From positions 1 through 44,866 of the forward strand of contig CAYMUX010000012.1 in assembly GCA_964393845.1 (NCBI GenBank): a stretch of DNA of 44,866 nt. The letters are read 5' to 3'. This document shows, piece after piece, positions 8,380 to 16,555 of the stretch. The notes beneath the pieces were generated by a model, which saw only the letters and a program-made list of their open reading frames with translations, searched no databases and was not told where the DNA came from. Every line of letters starts with the position of its first letter. Within the stretch, counting starts at the first letter, position 1. The position numbers and the translations under genes were made by a program. The DNA comes from UBA6902 sp964393845. Lineage in GTDB: Bacteria; Nitrospirota; Thermodesulfovibrionia; UBA6902.

Positions 8380-9363
8380 TTATTCGTATCTGATACAGAT
8401 GTTGCCGCCTTTTCCTTTTGCTTGATATAAGGCTTTTTCTGTTTGATTAATCAACTCAAAGATACTGATACCCTGAGTCCCGTAAGCAAAAGTGGCGGTA
8501 ATCCCTATACTGACTGTGCGGAAGATGTTCTCGTGCTTTTCGCTATCTCTCTTTCTCACAGGAAAAGAATTGATCTCAAAACCTTTACGTATTCTCTCTG
8601 CGACTATATATGCCATTGTTAAATCCGATTCCGGCAGAACCACAACAAACTCTTCTCCGCCGTATCTGAAAGCCCGATCGAATTTTCTGGTGTTTTCTTT
8701 TATCAGGGTGCCGACAAATGAAAGCATATTATCGCCTGCCTGATGACCGTAAGATTCATTAAAGCTTCTAAAATCATCTATATCTATCATTATCAATGCA
8801 ATTGGACGGCTAAATCTCTGGCAGCGGGCAATCTCATCTTCAAGTACTGTTACCAGATGCTGCCGATTAAATAAGGTAGTAAGTTTATCGGTAATCATTA
8901 TTTCCTTAATTTTTCTTTCCTGATTTTGGAGTTGTTCCAAAACTGTGTTCAGCTCTCCATGAATATTTGAAATATGCTGCTTATCCTCCAGAATCTTTTG
9001 TTTTTGTTCATAAAGTAAAAATGACAGGTTGTTTAAATATTCCCCTATCTCTTCAACTATTGTCGGGCAGGAATCTTTAAATACCTTACAGTGGCAGCAC
9101 TCATTATATTTCTGAAAGATGTCGCCTTGCGGCTTCCTGTTGCAGCATGCGTCAGCAGCTTGCCAGCAGCGTTCAGCATTGGAGCCATTATCACGGAGGG
9201 GACAGTCAGTGGATTTGCAGTCCAGAATTTCCCAGCAATTTGCTAAATTAGGATTTGAAAAAGAGTCATTGTTATTTGACATGACTTTTTCAAACAGAGT
9301 AATAATTTCCTCTTGCAGTCTTGTGACGAGATTATTAAATGTTTCATGCTGTTCTGATGCCAT
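8380..9363 (-). CDS. diguanylate cyclase with N-terminal cysteine-rich sensor
   Basis: A GGDEF-domain protein of 327 residues that would join two GTP into cyclic di-GMP. The active-site loop is GGEEF at about residue 235, preceded by RKFD (RxxD inhibitory site) at the usual spacing, so it should be active and product-inhibited. The N-terminal part (about 35-100) holds some ten cysteines, with CWEILDCKSTDCP, CWQAADACC and CCHCKVFKDSCP, resembling 'two-CW' metal or redox sensor domains. A coiled coil (about 115-165) links the two. I placed the start at the ATG at 9363, which has AAGGACGCG before it; a TTG 19 codons upstream is possible. There are no transmembrane segments. Confidence 0.88.
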   Translation of the reverse strand: MASEQHETFNNLVTRLQEEIITLFEKVMSNNNDSFSNPNLANCWEILDCKSTDCPLRDNGSNAERCWQAADACCNRKPQGDIFQKYNECCHCKVFKDSCPTIVEEIGEYLNNLSFLLYEQKQKILEDKQHISNIHGELNTVLEQLQNQERKIKEIMITDKLTTLFNRQHLVTVLEDEIARCQRFSRPIALIMIDIDDFRSFNESYGHQAGDNMLSFVGTLIKENTRKFDRAFRYGGEEFVVVLPESDLTMAYIVAERIRKGFEINSFPVRKRDSEKHENIFRTVSIGITATFAYGTQGISIFELINQTEKALYQAKGKGGNICIRYE

Positions 9364-9519
9364 TAGTCGCGTCCTTTTTTTCTTATGGATTATACTACTA
9401 TAATAAGAAATTACCGACAACCTTTTTTGTACATAAAAACTTTAATTCTCTTCTTATGACCCAAATCATAGAATTATAATTATTTTATGAATAAACTGTA
9501 AAATATTAAAGGGGTAAAA

Positions 9520-9768
9520 ATGTTCAAAAACGAGTGTCCTGGCAGTCAGGATATAAAACAACCTAAACCAGAAGACATCAAATGTCGTCACTGTGGCGCA
9601 GACATAGAAATATGGAGCGATGAGACCGAGACAAAATGTAAGAAGTGTGAAAAGATGAATTCACGTCTTATCGGTCCTTCATGCCTGGATTGGTGTGCCT
9701 TTGCAAAAGAGTGTGTCGGCGAAGATAAGTACAGGAGAATAAAGGCCGGCGCAAGCAGTAAGAATTAA
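9520..9768 (+). CDS. small zinc-ribbon protein
   Basis: An 82-residue protein with CRHCG and CKKC pairs 17 residues apart (a zinc ribbon) and a C-terminal SCLDWCAFAKECVGE motif with three more cysteines. The C-terminal motif is shared with small proteins in anaerobes, as I recall, but the function is unknown. AAAGGGGTAAAA precedes the ATG. It converges on tatC across a hairpin. Confidence 0.65.
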   Translation: MFKNECPGSQDIKQPKPEDIKCRHCGADIEIWSDETETKCKKCEKMNSRLIGPSCLDWCAFAKECVGEDKYRRIKAGASSKN

Positions 9769-9777
9769 TTCCGTCCC

Positions 9778-9805
9778 CCGTGAACCGTAATCCGTTATTT
9801 CACGG
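9778..9805. terminator. hairpin between convergent genes
   Basis: CCGTGAA and TTCACGG form a 7-bp stem across a 14-base loop between the zinc-ribbon gene and tatC, which converge here. Further CACGG/CCGTG-type words follow, so this may be a repeat as well as a bidirectional terminator. No strong T tract is present. Confidence 0.35.
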
Positions 9806-9825
9806 ACACGTTAACCGGACACGGA

Positions 9826-10608
9826 TCACGTCTTTTCTTCTTCCGACTTTTTCTTTTTATTAAATATTCTTGATGCCCATATTCCCGCTTCATACAATAT
9901 GATTATAGGAACTGCCATAAGAGTCTGATTAAAGGCATCAGGGGTAGGGGTCAGCAACGCGGCTGCAACGAATGCAATAAGCGCCGCATATTTCCTGTTT
10001 TTTGAGAGAAATTCAGACGTCACAATCCCCATCCTTGTAAGAAATACCAAGACTACCGGTAATTCAAAAATAGCGCCAAAGGACAGAATAAACTTCAAGC
10101 AAAGATCTATATAGTTTCCCACTGAAATCATTGGCGTCAGATTTTCAGTCTTATAATTGAGAAGGAAATTCATTGCAAAGGGAAGTACAATGATGAAGCA
10201 AAAAAGGGAGCCGATCAAAAAAAGGAATGTAGTTGTAAAAATAAAAGGCAGTGCATATTTTCTTTCTTTTTCCAAAAGGCCGGGGGCAATAAATCTCCAG
10301 ATTTCAAAAAAAATAAGAGGGGAGCAGATTATAAATGCACTGATAAATGCTATCTTCATGTGCATCCACAGCGCCTCAGCGGGCGCCAGAAAAACGAGCT
10401 TGATTTCAGGCGTTTTTGAGGGAATAAAAGATATATAAGGTTTATGGAGAGAAAACTCAAGGGTTTTATGCAGCGGTGATGTTAATAAATGGAATATATA
10501 CTCTGAGTAGTAAAAGCAAATACCAAACGTAATAGCAACAGCTATAAGCGATACCACGATTCTGTTTCTTAATTCACCGAGGTGTTCTGTAAGTGGAGCT
10601 TTATCCAT
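9826..10608 (-). CDS. tatC: Sec-independent protein translocase TatC
   Basis: The 260-residue protein has six hydrophobic helices and the conserved N-terminal LTEHLGELRNRI motif that forms the twin-arginine signal-peptide binding site. A PLIFFEIWRFIAPGL segment follows the second helix region, as in the family. It sits in the inner membrane and with TatA/B exports folded, often cofactor-bearing, proteins. It overlaps the end of tatA by 8 bases, so the two are co-transcribed and probably translationally coupled. Confidence 0.95.
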   Translation of the reverse strand: MDKAPLTEHLGELRNRIVVSLIAVAITFGICFYYSEYIFHLLTSPLHKTLEFSLHKPYISFIPSKTPEIKLVFLAPAEALWMHMKIAFISAFIICSPLIFFEIWRFIAPGLLEKERKYALPFIFTTTFLFLIGSLFCFIIVLPFAMNFLLNYKTENLTPMISVGNYIDLCLKFILSFGAIFELPVVLVFLTRMGIVTSEFLSKNRKYAALIAFVAAALLTPTPDAFNQTLMAVPIIILYEAGIWASRIFNKKKKSEEEKT

Positions 10609-10951
10609 CCTTGTCCGTTTCTTTTTTTTCTTTAACTTCCTCCTCAGATGTCTTGCTCATTTCGTTACTTGTCTTAGCTTCGCTGTTTTCTTTGACTTCT
10701 TTTTTTTCCTCAAAATTAGCTTCAATTGATTTGTATATAGATTTTTCTAAATCGGATTTTACTCCCTTTATCTCTTCTGTGACATCCGGTACTGCTTCTT
10801 CAAAAGAATCTTTTATGCCGCGCATCGCAGTTTTCAGCTCCCGGATTCCCTTTCCAAGCGTCCTGCCCAGCTCCGGGAGTTTTTTTGGGCCGAATACTAA
10901 AAAAGCAACGATAAAAATTACAATAAGTTCCTGAGTCCCGAGATCAAACAT
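10601..10951 (-). CDS. tatA: twin-arginine translocase subunit TatA/TatB
   Basis: The 116-residue protein has one short N-terminal helix (LGTQELIVIFIVAFLVFGP) followed by the hallmark FGPKKLPELGRTLGKGIRE amphipathic helix and a long, highly charged tail. This is the TatA/TatB pattern: TatA forms the pore, TatB helps receive the substrate. The long tail and a Glu near the start of the helix make a TatB-like or dual role possible, and it is the only copy here. It is the first gene of the tatA-tatC pair. Confidence 0.9.
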   Translation of the reverse strand: MFDLGTQELIVIFIVAFLVFGPKKLPELGRTLGKGIRELKTAMRGIKDSFEEAVPDVTEEIKGVKSDLEKSIYKSIEANFEEKKEVKENSEAKTSNEMSKTSEEEVKEKKETDKDG

Positions 10952-11149
10952 TTAATAAACTCTTATTTATTTATTATTAATTAAACGTATAACAATTAAC
11001 ATATAACGAATAACAAGTTATATTTTACATTGAAATTATTATAAAAACTCAATAGGTATCAATTTAGAGTTATTTTTCACTTGACCTTAATTCAGAGTTT
11101 GCCATAAACTTTATTATTCATAATAACAACCGGGTATATAGGAGGAACT

Positions 11150-12034
11150 ATGTTTAAAGGTTCAATCGTTGCAATAGTTACACCGTTTAGAAATGATAAG
11201 CTTGATGAAAAGGCTTTCAGTGAGTTGATTGAATGGCATATCGCCGAAGGGACCAATGCAATTGTGCCATGCGGCACAACAGGAGAATCCGCCACACTGG
11301 ACTACGAAGAACACTACAGGGTGATCGAAGTGACAATCAAGGTTGTAAACGGCAGGATCCCTGTTATTGCCGGCACAGGGGCAAACTCAACAGATGAGAC
11401 AATTATGATGACCAGGAAGGCAAAGGATATGGGTGCAGACGGGGCACTCTTGGTGGCGCCTTACTATAATAAGCCGACACAGGAAGGTCTTTACAGACAT
11501 TATAAGGCAGTTGCAGAGGCGGTTGATATTCCACAGGTTCTCTATAATGTCCCTGGCCGGACAGCAGTCAATATACTTCCTGAGACAGTTGCAAGGCTCT
11601 CTGAAATCGAAAATATTGTAGCAATCAAGGAAGCGACTGGAAACATGGCACAAGTCAGTGAGTTATTGCGTCTCTGCGGCGACAAAATAACTGTTCTATC
11701 GGGAGATGATTTTACTACTTTTTCATTAATGCTTCTTGGGGGTAAAGGTACAATATCCGTTTCAGCTAACGTGGCTCCCAAAGATGTATCTGGTATGTGC
11801 AAGGCTTTGCTGGAAGGTAAAATTGATGAGGCAAGGAGACTGCATTTTAAACTTGAGCCGTTAAACAAGGGCATGTTTATAGAAACAAACCCCATACCGG
11901 TAAAAACCGCGCTCAGTTTAATGGGGAAAATTCAGGACGAAATGAGGCTGCCACTGTGCGAAATGAGTAGTGGTAATAAGGAAAAATTAAGAAATATTCT
12001 TATGGATTATGGGCTTAAGGTGAAATCAAGTTAG
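11150..12034 (+). CDS. dapA: 4-hydroxy-tetrahydrodipicolinate synthase
   Basis: The 294-residue TIM-barrel enzyme condenses pyruvate with aspartate semialdehyde in the first committed step of lysine and meso-diaminopimelate synthesis. It has the GSIVAIVTPF start, the PCGTTGE loop, the catalytic tyrosine region (VLYNVPGRT) and the Schiff-base lysine in VAIKEATG. The length is typical. TATAGGAGGAACT before the ATG is a strong ribosome binding site. The usual partner dapB is not adjacent. I saw no lysine riboswitch in the 200 bp upstream. Confidence 0.95.
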   Translation: MFKGSIVAIVTPFRNDKLDEKAFSELIEWHIAEGTNAIVPCGTTGESATLDYEEHYRVIEVTIKVVNGRIPVIAGTGANSTDETIMMTRKAKDMGADGALLVAPYYNKPTQEGLYRHYKAVAEAVDIPQVLYNVPGRTAVNILPETVARLSEIENIVAIKEATGNMAQVSELLRLCGDKITVLSGDDFTTFSLMLLGGKGTISVSANVAPKDVSGMCKALLEGKIDEARRLHFKLEPLNKGMFIETNPIPVKTALSLMGKIQDEMRLPLCEMSSGNKEKLRNILMDYGLKVKSS

Positions 12035-12100
12035 ATTTGCTGCAATTTGCGAGTTGCCGGGTAAGGGCAAAACCTCACGCACAACCGGCAATTAGTTATC

Positions 12101-12130
12101 TTGATTAATAACCTTCTTTTCTGTTATAAA
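12101..12130 (+). promoter_or_regulatory. possible sigma-70 promoter of the downstream RNA
   Basis: TTGATT (12101-12106) and TATAAA (12125-12130) are separated by 18 bases, close to the housekeeping consensus. Transcription would begin near 12137 and run into the candidate 6S RNA. An inverted repeat, CTTCTTTT/AAAAGAAG at 12113-12135, overlaps it. Confidence 0.35.
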
Positions 12131-12179
12131 AGAAGAAAATAATGGAGGTTTGCCTGCCTTGTTTGTGACTGGAATAGAA

Positions 12180-12358
12180 ACTTTTTCCTACATTCGAGAA
12201 TTTGGGAGTCAGAGAAAGTTAAGTGTTGTGCGCCCTGATACGTCAGGGATTATGCCTGATCTTGCTTTCGAGACGCCCACCTGTTTTTACAGGGATTCAA
12301 GTTTTTGTTCTACACGGCAAGGTGGGTCTCCTAATCTCGCAGTTGCGGGACCGAGTAT
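12180..12358 (+). ncRNA. ssrS: candidate 6S RNA, 3' end lost in assembly gap
   Basis: No protein fits this stretch, but it folds well. There is a CCCTGA/TCAGGG hairpin at 12233-12248. A long stem follows in which GAGA and CCCACCT (12270-12282) pair with AGGTGGG and TCTC (12320-12330). A TCTCGC/GCGGGA hairpin lies at 12335-12350. The words GCCCACCT...TTCAAG...GGC resemble the 3' half of known 6S RNAs. The next gene is rarA, as near the 6S gene bsrA of Bacillus subtilis (recalled synteny). 6S RNA binds sigma-70 RNA polymerase in stationary phase. The end probably lies in or beyond the N run, so the exact ends are uncertain. Confidence 0.55.
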
Positions 12359-12368
12359 NNNNNNNNNN
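12359..12368. other. assembly gap (10 Ns)
   Basis: Ten ambiguous bases mark a scaffold join of unknown true size. It falls at the 3' end of the structured RNA. The 267 bases after it, up to rarA, are AT-rich, with no recognised gene on the plus strand. Confidence 0.95.
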
Positions 12369-12635
12369 TAATCTTTTGCTTTGACAGTTAAGGTTTCCTG
12401 GGAATGAATAATTATAAAAGCAACTATCAAATTTCAATACCTCACAAAAAATTTGTTAATTTTTTGTTTTCAAAAATTCTTCTATCACTTAAGAATTTTA
12501 ATGAGGTTAATTTTATAGATTCCGGATTATCGCATAAATTATTCTTTCCGCCCGTGTAAGATTCCTTCTGTCGTAAGCCTTTCAATGGTCGCCGCACCCT
12601 GCGTCAAAGGGACGCCGGGTAACCCCGGTAATATA

Positions 12636-13901
12636 ATGGAACTTTTTAATTCAGACAGAAGTGCACCTCTTGCCTGGAGGATGCAGCCCCATAATTTAGA
12701 TGAATTTGTAGGGCAGTCACATTTACTTGGACATGGCAAACCTCTCAGAGAGGCTGTTGAGAGGGATTCTATAGTCTCACTTATACTTTATGGTCCACCC
12801 GGTACGGGAAAGACTGCGCTTGCACACATAATTGCCGGAAAAACCCGGGCACTTTTTATAGCCTTAAATGCTGTTACTTCGGGAGTGGGTGACATTAAAG
12901 AAGCAATAAATGGTGCGAAAAAAGTAAACAGGGCTATTCTTTTTGTTGATGAGATCCACCGCTTTAACAAGCTCCAGCAGGATGCGCTGCTGCCTGATGT
13001 TGAAAGTGGAATAGTGACACTAATAGGCGCATCAACCCAAAACCCGTTTTTTTCCATAATCCCGGCACTCTCTTCAAGGTCCATGATCTTCCAGTTTTTC
13101 CCATTAAGTGAATCTGAAATTAAAATTTTGCTTCAAAGAGCTTTGCAGGACAAAGAGAAGGGACTTGGTGAGTTAAACATTAAAATAGATCCTGATGCCC
13201 TGGACTTCATTGCAACATCTTCAGAAGGTGATGCGAGGAAGGCATTGAATACACTTGAACTGGGCATTTTTATAATAAAAAGTACTGAACGAACAAGCTA
13301 TGACATTGAGCTGGCAAAAGAGGTTTTACAGAATAAAGCCTTTTATTACAGTGAGGATGAACATTATGACACTATTTCAGCTTTCATAAAGAGCATGCGG
13401 GGCAGTGACCCTGATGCAGTCCTGTACTGGCTGGCTAAGATGATAGAGGGAGGAGAAGATCCACTTTATATTGCACGCCGAATTATCATCTGCGCTTCTG
13501 AAGATGTGGGAAATGCCGATCCCGGAGCGCTTCAGATTGCTGTAGCAGCTATGAGCGCAGTTGAATCAATCGGGATGCCTGAGGGGCGAATTCCCTTAGC
13601 ACAGGCGGCGCTATATATAGCAATGGCCCCAAAGAGTAATGCGTCCTTCACCGGTATAGAAAGTGCATTGTCAAACGTCAGGGAAGATAGACTCAGCCCT
13701 GTTCCTGCTCATCTGAAGAGTACGGGCTACAAAGGTGCAACGCGTTTGGGAGCAGGGGTAGGGTATAAATATCCTCATAATTATGTTGGACACCATGTAG
13801 ATCAGCAATATGTTGCGAAAAAAAAGATATTCTTTTTCCCATCAGAGGAAGGTTACGAAAAAATATTCAGACAAAGACTACGTGAAAGGAGGAGCAGATA
13901 A
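12636..13901 (+). CDS. rarA: replication-associated recombination protein A (AAA+ ATPase)
   Basis: The 421-residue clamp-loader-like ATPase acts at stalled replication forks. Motifs are PLAWRMQPHNLDEFVGQSHL at the N-terminus, Walker A GPPGTGKT (residues 53-60), Walker B FVDEIHR and a C-terminal tetramerisation region ending in the typical YKYPHNY and RLRERR. The frame opens 17 codons earlier at 12585, but I chose the ATG at 12636 (MELFNSD), because RarA proteins begin almost directly with this segment. The ribosome binding site is weak. The stop overlaps the rny start by one base, so the genes are coupled. Confidence 0.93.
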   Translation: MELFNSDRSAPLAWRMQPHNLDEFVGQSHLLGHGKPLREAVERDSIVSLILYGPPGTGKTALAHIIAGKTRALFIALNAVTSGVGDIKEAINGAKKVNRAILFVDEIHRFNKLQQDALLPDVESGIVTLIGASTQNPFFSIIPALSSRSMIFQFFPLSESEIKILLQRALQDKEKGLGELNIKIDPDALDFIATSSEGDARKALNTLELGIFIIKSTERTSYDIELAKEVLQNKAFYYSEDEHYDTISAFIKSMRGSDPDAVLYWLAKMIEGGEDPLYIARRIIICASEDVGNADPGALQIAVAAMSAVESIGMPEGRIPLAQAALYIAMAPKSNASFTGIESALSNVREDRLSPVPAHLKSTGYKGATRLGAGVGYKYPHNYVGHHVDQQYVAKKKIFFFPSEEGYEKIFRQRLRERRSR

Positions 13902-15463
13902 TGGATATATTGATCAATGTTGTTCTTCTGGCTGCAGGGCTGATTGTTGGTTTCTTTTCAGCGTACTTTTATCATAAAGTAAGCACACGCAAAAAAATGG
14001 AAGAAGTAGGGGCGAAGGCCGAGAGGCTGTTAGATGATGCCAGGAAAGAAGCCGATACCATAAAAAAAGAAGCCCAGCTTGAGGCCAGGGATACAAGTCT
14101 CCGTTTAAAGACCGAGACCGAAAAAGAATTGAAAGAGCACCGTTCCGAGCTGACACAGCTCGATAAAAGGCTTAGACAAAGAGAGGAGATGTTTGACCGA
14201 AAGTTAGATCAGCTTGATAAGAAGGAGTATCATTTCAACAAGAAAGAAAGAGAAATTAACAACCGGGAAAAAGCCTTACAGGACAAAGAGCGTGATTCTG
14301 AGGCGCTTATTAAGAAACAAAACGAAGTGCTTGAGCAGCTCTCAAAGATGAGCGTTGAAGAAGCAAGAACAGAACTTTTGCAGAGGGTTGAGAATGAATC
14401 GAAATTCGAGGCCGCAAAGATAGCAAAACGTGTTGAGGACGAGGTACTTGAGTCTGCCGACAGAAAATCCAAGGAGATTTTAAGTCTGGCTATTCAACGT
14501 TATGCCAGTGAGTATGTAAGTGATCACACAATTTCTACTGTCAGTCTGCCAAGCGATGAAATGAAGGGCAGGATAATAGGAAGGGAAGGCAGAAATATCA
14601 GGGCGCTTGAAGCTGCTACCGGAGTTGAGTACATCATCGATGATACTCCGGAGACGGTTTTGCTGTCATGTTTTGATCCTGTGAGGAGAGAGATAGGAAG
14701 AATTTCCTTGGAAAGGCTTATCGCTGACGGGAGAATACACCCTACAAGGATTGAAGAAATTGTGGAAAAAGTGAAGAAAGAAATTGATGCGACGATAAAG
14801 GAAGAGGGAGAGAAAGCCATCTTCGACCTTGGACTTCATGGCATACACCCTGAACTGGTAAAACTGGTTGGAAGGCTTAAGTACAGGACATCATATGGAC
14901 AAAATGTCCTGAAGCATTCTATAGAAGTAGCTTACCTGGCAAGTATCATGGCAGGCGAGCTGAGAGTGGACCCGAAGCTTGCGAAAAGGGCAGGTATTCT
15001 GCATGATATCGGGAAAGCTATTGACCACGAAGTTGAAGGATCTCATCAGTTAATTGGAGCTAATATAGCCAAAAAGTACGGAGAGAAAGCAAAGGTCGTC
15101 AATGCAATACAGGTCCATCATGGGGAAGGTGACCCGATAACGGTGGAGGCTTCACTCATAGCTGCCGCAGACGCCCTTTCTGCTGCTAGACCCGGCGCAA
15201 GAAAAGAGACGTTGGGGGATTACATAAAGCGCGTCGAGAAATTGGAGGAAATTGCTACTTCTGTTGAAGGAGTTAATAAATCATATGCGATACAGGCTGG
15301 AAGAGAAGTGAGAATTATTGTAAAGCCTGAAGAAGTCAGTGATGAAGTCTGCGCTCAGATTTCCAGAGATTTGGCAAAGAAGATAGAAGCTGAACTTACT
15401 TATCCGGGACAGATTAAAGTCACTGTGATAAGAGAATCAAGATACGTGGAGTACGCGAAATAA
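13901..15463 (+). CDS. rny: ribonuclease Y
   Basis: The 520-residue membrane-anchored endoribonuclease starts bulk mRNA decay. In order: an N-terminal transmembrane helix (about 4-24), a long charged coiled coil (about 30-200), a KH domain (MKGRIIGREGRNIRALE, about 222-240) and an HD domain with the HDIGKAIDHE metal site (about 368). The length and order match the family. It starts at the last base of the rarA stop codon (TAATG) and is followed 39 bp later by the YmdB-type phosphoesterase gene, a common rny partner. Confidence 0.96.
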   Translation: MDILINVVLLAAGLIVGFFSAYFYHKVSTRKKMEEVGAKAERLLDDARKEADTIKKEAQLEARDTSLRLKTETEKELKEHRSELTQLDKRLRQREEMFDRKLDQLDKKEYHFNKKEREINNREKALQDKERDSEALIKKQNEVLEQLSKMSVEEARTELLQRVENESKFEAAKIAKRVEDEVLESADRKSKEILSLAIQRYASEYVSDHTISTVSLPSDEMKGRIIGREGRNIRALEAATGVEYIIDDTPETVLLSCFDPVRREIGRISLERLIADGRIHPTRIEEIVEKVKKEIDATIKEEGEKAIFDLGLHGIHPELVKLVGRLKYRTSYGQNVLKHSIEVAYLASIMAGELRVDPKLAKRAGILHDIGKAIDHEVEGSHQLIGANIAKKYGEKAKVVNAIQVHHGEGDPITVEASLIAAADALSAARPGARKETLGDYIKRVEKLEEIATSVEGVNKSYAIQAGREVRIIVKPEEVSDEVCAQISRDLAKKIEAELTYPGQIKVTVIRESRYVEYAK

Positions 15464-15502
15464 GCTGATGAGCTATTGGCTATCAGCTTATAGCTATAAA
15501 AA

Positions 15503-16285
15503 ATGAAAATACTATTCATTGGCGATATCGTCGGGAAGCCGGGCAGGAATGCAGTAAAAGAGGGGCTTCCCGGTCTTATCAATAAACTGAAGATTGATTT
15601 TGTAATTGCAAATGCCGAAAATGCCGCCGGTGGATTTGGAATAACAAAATCTATTGGAGAAGAACTCTTTTCTCTCGGCATCGATATTCTGACTTCAGGT
15701 AATCATATCTGGGACAAAAAAGAAGCGGTCTCATACATTCAGAAAGAAAACAGGCTGTTAAGACCTGCAAATTATCCTGAGGACGTCCCCGGTGCGGGCA
15801 GCATTGTTATGAATACATCAGCCGGAGAGAAAATTGCAGTACTGAATCTTTCCGGCAGGATATTTATGCAGCCACTTGACTGTCCTTTTCAGGTTGCAAA
15901 AAGGGAGATACCTGTGCTAAAGGAGCAGACAAAAGTTATTATCGTTGATTTTCATGCAGAGGCAACATCCGAGAAATCCGCAATCGGATGGTTCCTCGAT
16001 GGAGAAGTGAGCGCTGTTTTGGGTTCACATACCCATGTTCAAACGGCTGATGAAAAAATACTCCCGAAGGGCACTGCCTTTATAACGGATGTTGGAATGA
16101 CGGGACCAACTGACTCCGTTATAGGTGTACAGAAAGAACAGATAATAAATAAATTTCTAACTCAAATTCCTGTCCGTTTTGAAACAGCAAAAGGAGAATC
16201 TCTGCTTTCCTGTGTTGTAGTTGAGGTCAATCCAAAGACAGGGATATCAACAAAAATACAAAGACTGCAAATCCTTTTTTCTTAA
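15503..16285 (+). CDS. ymdB: YmdB-family metallophosphoesterase
   Basis: The 260-residue protein is a dimetal phosphoesterase of the TIGR00282/YmdB family, for which 2',3'-cyclic nucleotide phosphodiesterase activity has been reported. The metal ligands are visible: D in FIGDIVGKPGR, E and N in IANAENAAGG, N and H in SGNHIWDK, and H residues in VDFHAEATSEK and GSHTHVQTADE. It follows rny with a gap that holds a small inverted repeat (AAGCTGAT/ATCAGCTT, 15462-15489). In Bacillus subtilis YmdB influences biofilm genes and lies next to rny; the same link is plausible here. Confidence 0.93.
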   Translation: MKILFIGDIVGKPGRNAVKEGLPGLINKLKIDFVIANAENAAGGFGITKSIGEELFSLGIDILTSGNHIWDKKEAVSYIQKENRLLRPANYPEDVPGAGSIVMNTSAGEKIAVLNLSGRIFMQPLDCPFQVAKREIPVLKEQTKVIIVDFHAEATSEKSAIGWFLDGEVSAVLGSHTHVQTADEKILPKGTAFITDVGMTGPTDSVIGVQKEQIINKFLTQIPVRFETAKGESLLSCVVVEVNPKTGISTKIQRLQILFS

Positions 16286-16555
16286 TCAGTCCGCTTTATT
16301 AATTCTCAGCCAAGCCTTTCCCAATATAACTTTCCCGGGGTAACTTACAGTCGGATACCTTAAAGTTTTTTTAATATCATACCGATACTAATATCAATAT
16401 AGGGATTGCGGCTTTTATTTCAAAATATAGATAATATTTAAATTTTATGTCCGTCATCCTGAGATTATTTTGATTTGGTTCAGTTTGATAACCACTGGAA
16501 CAGAGATCATCATAAATGAAACCAATAAAGATTTAACTTAGAAAACTTCAAATAA

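Noticed and set aside
10980..11149. Lysine riboswitch upstream of dapA
   Set aside because: The leader is AT-rich, under 200 bp, and shows none of the long paired helices expected.
12150..12371. Plus-strand frame over the structured region before the N gap
   Set aside because: It runs into the Ns, shows no protein family, and the DNA is better explained by conserved RNA-like stems.
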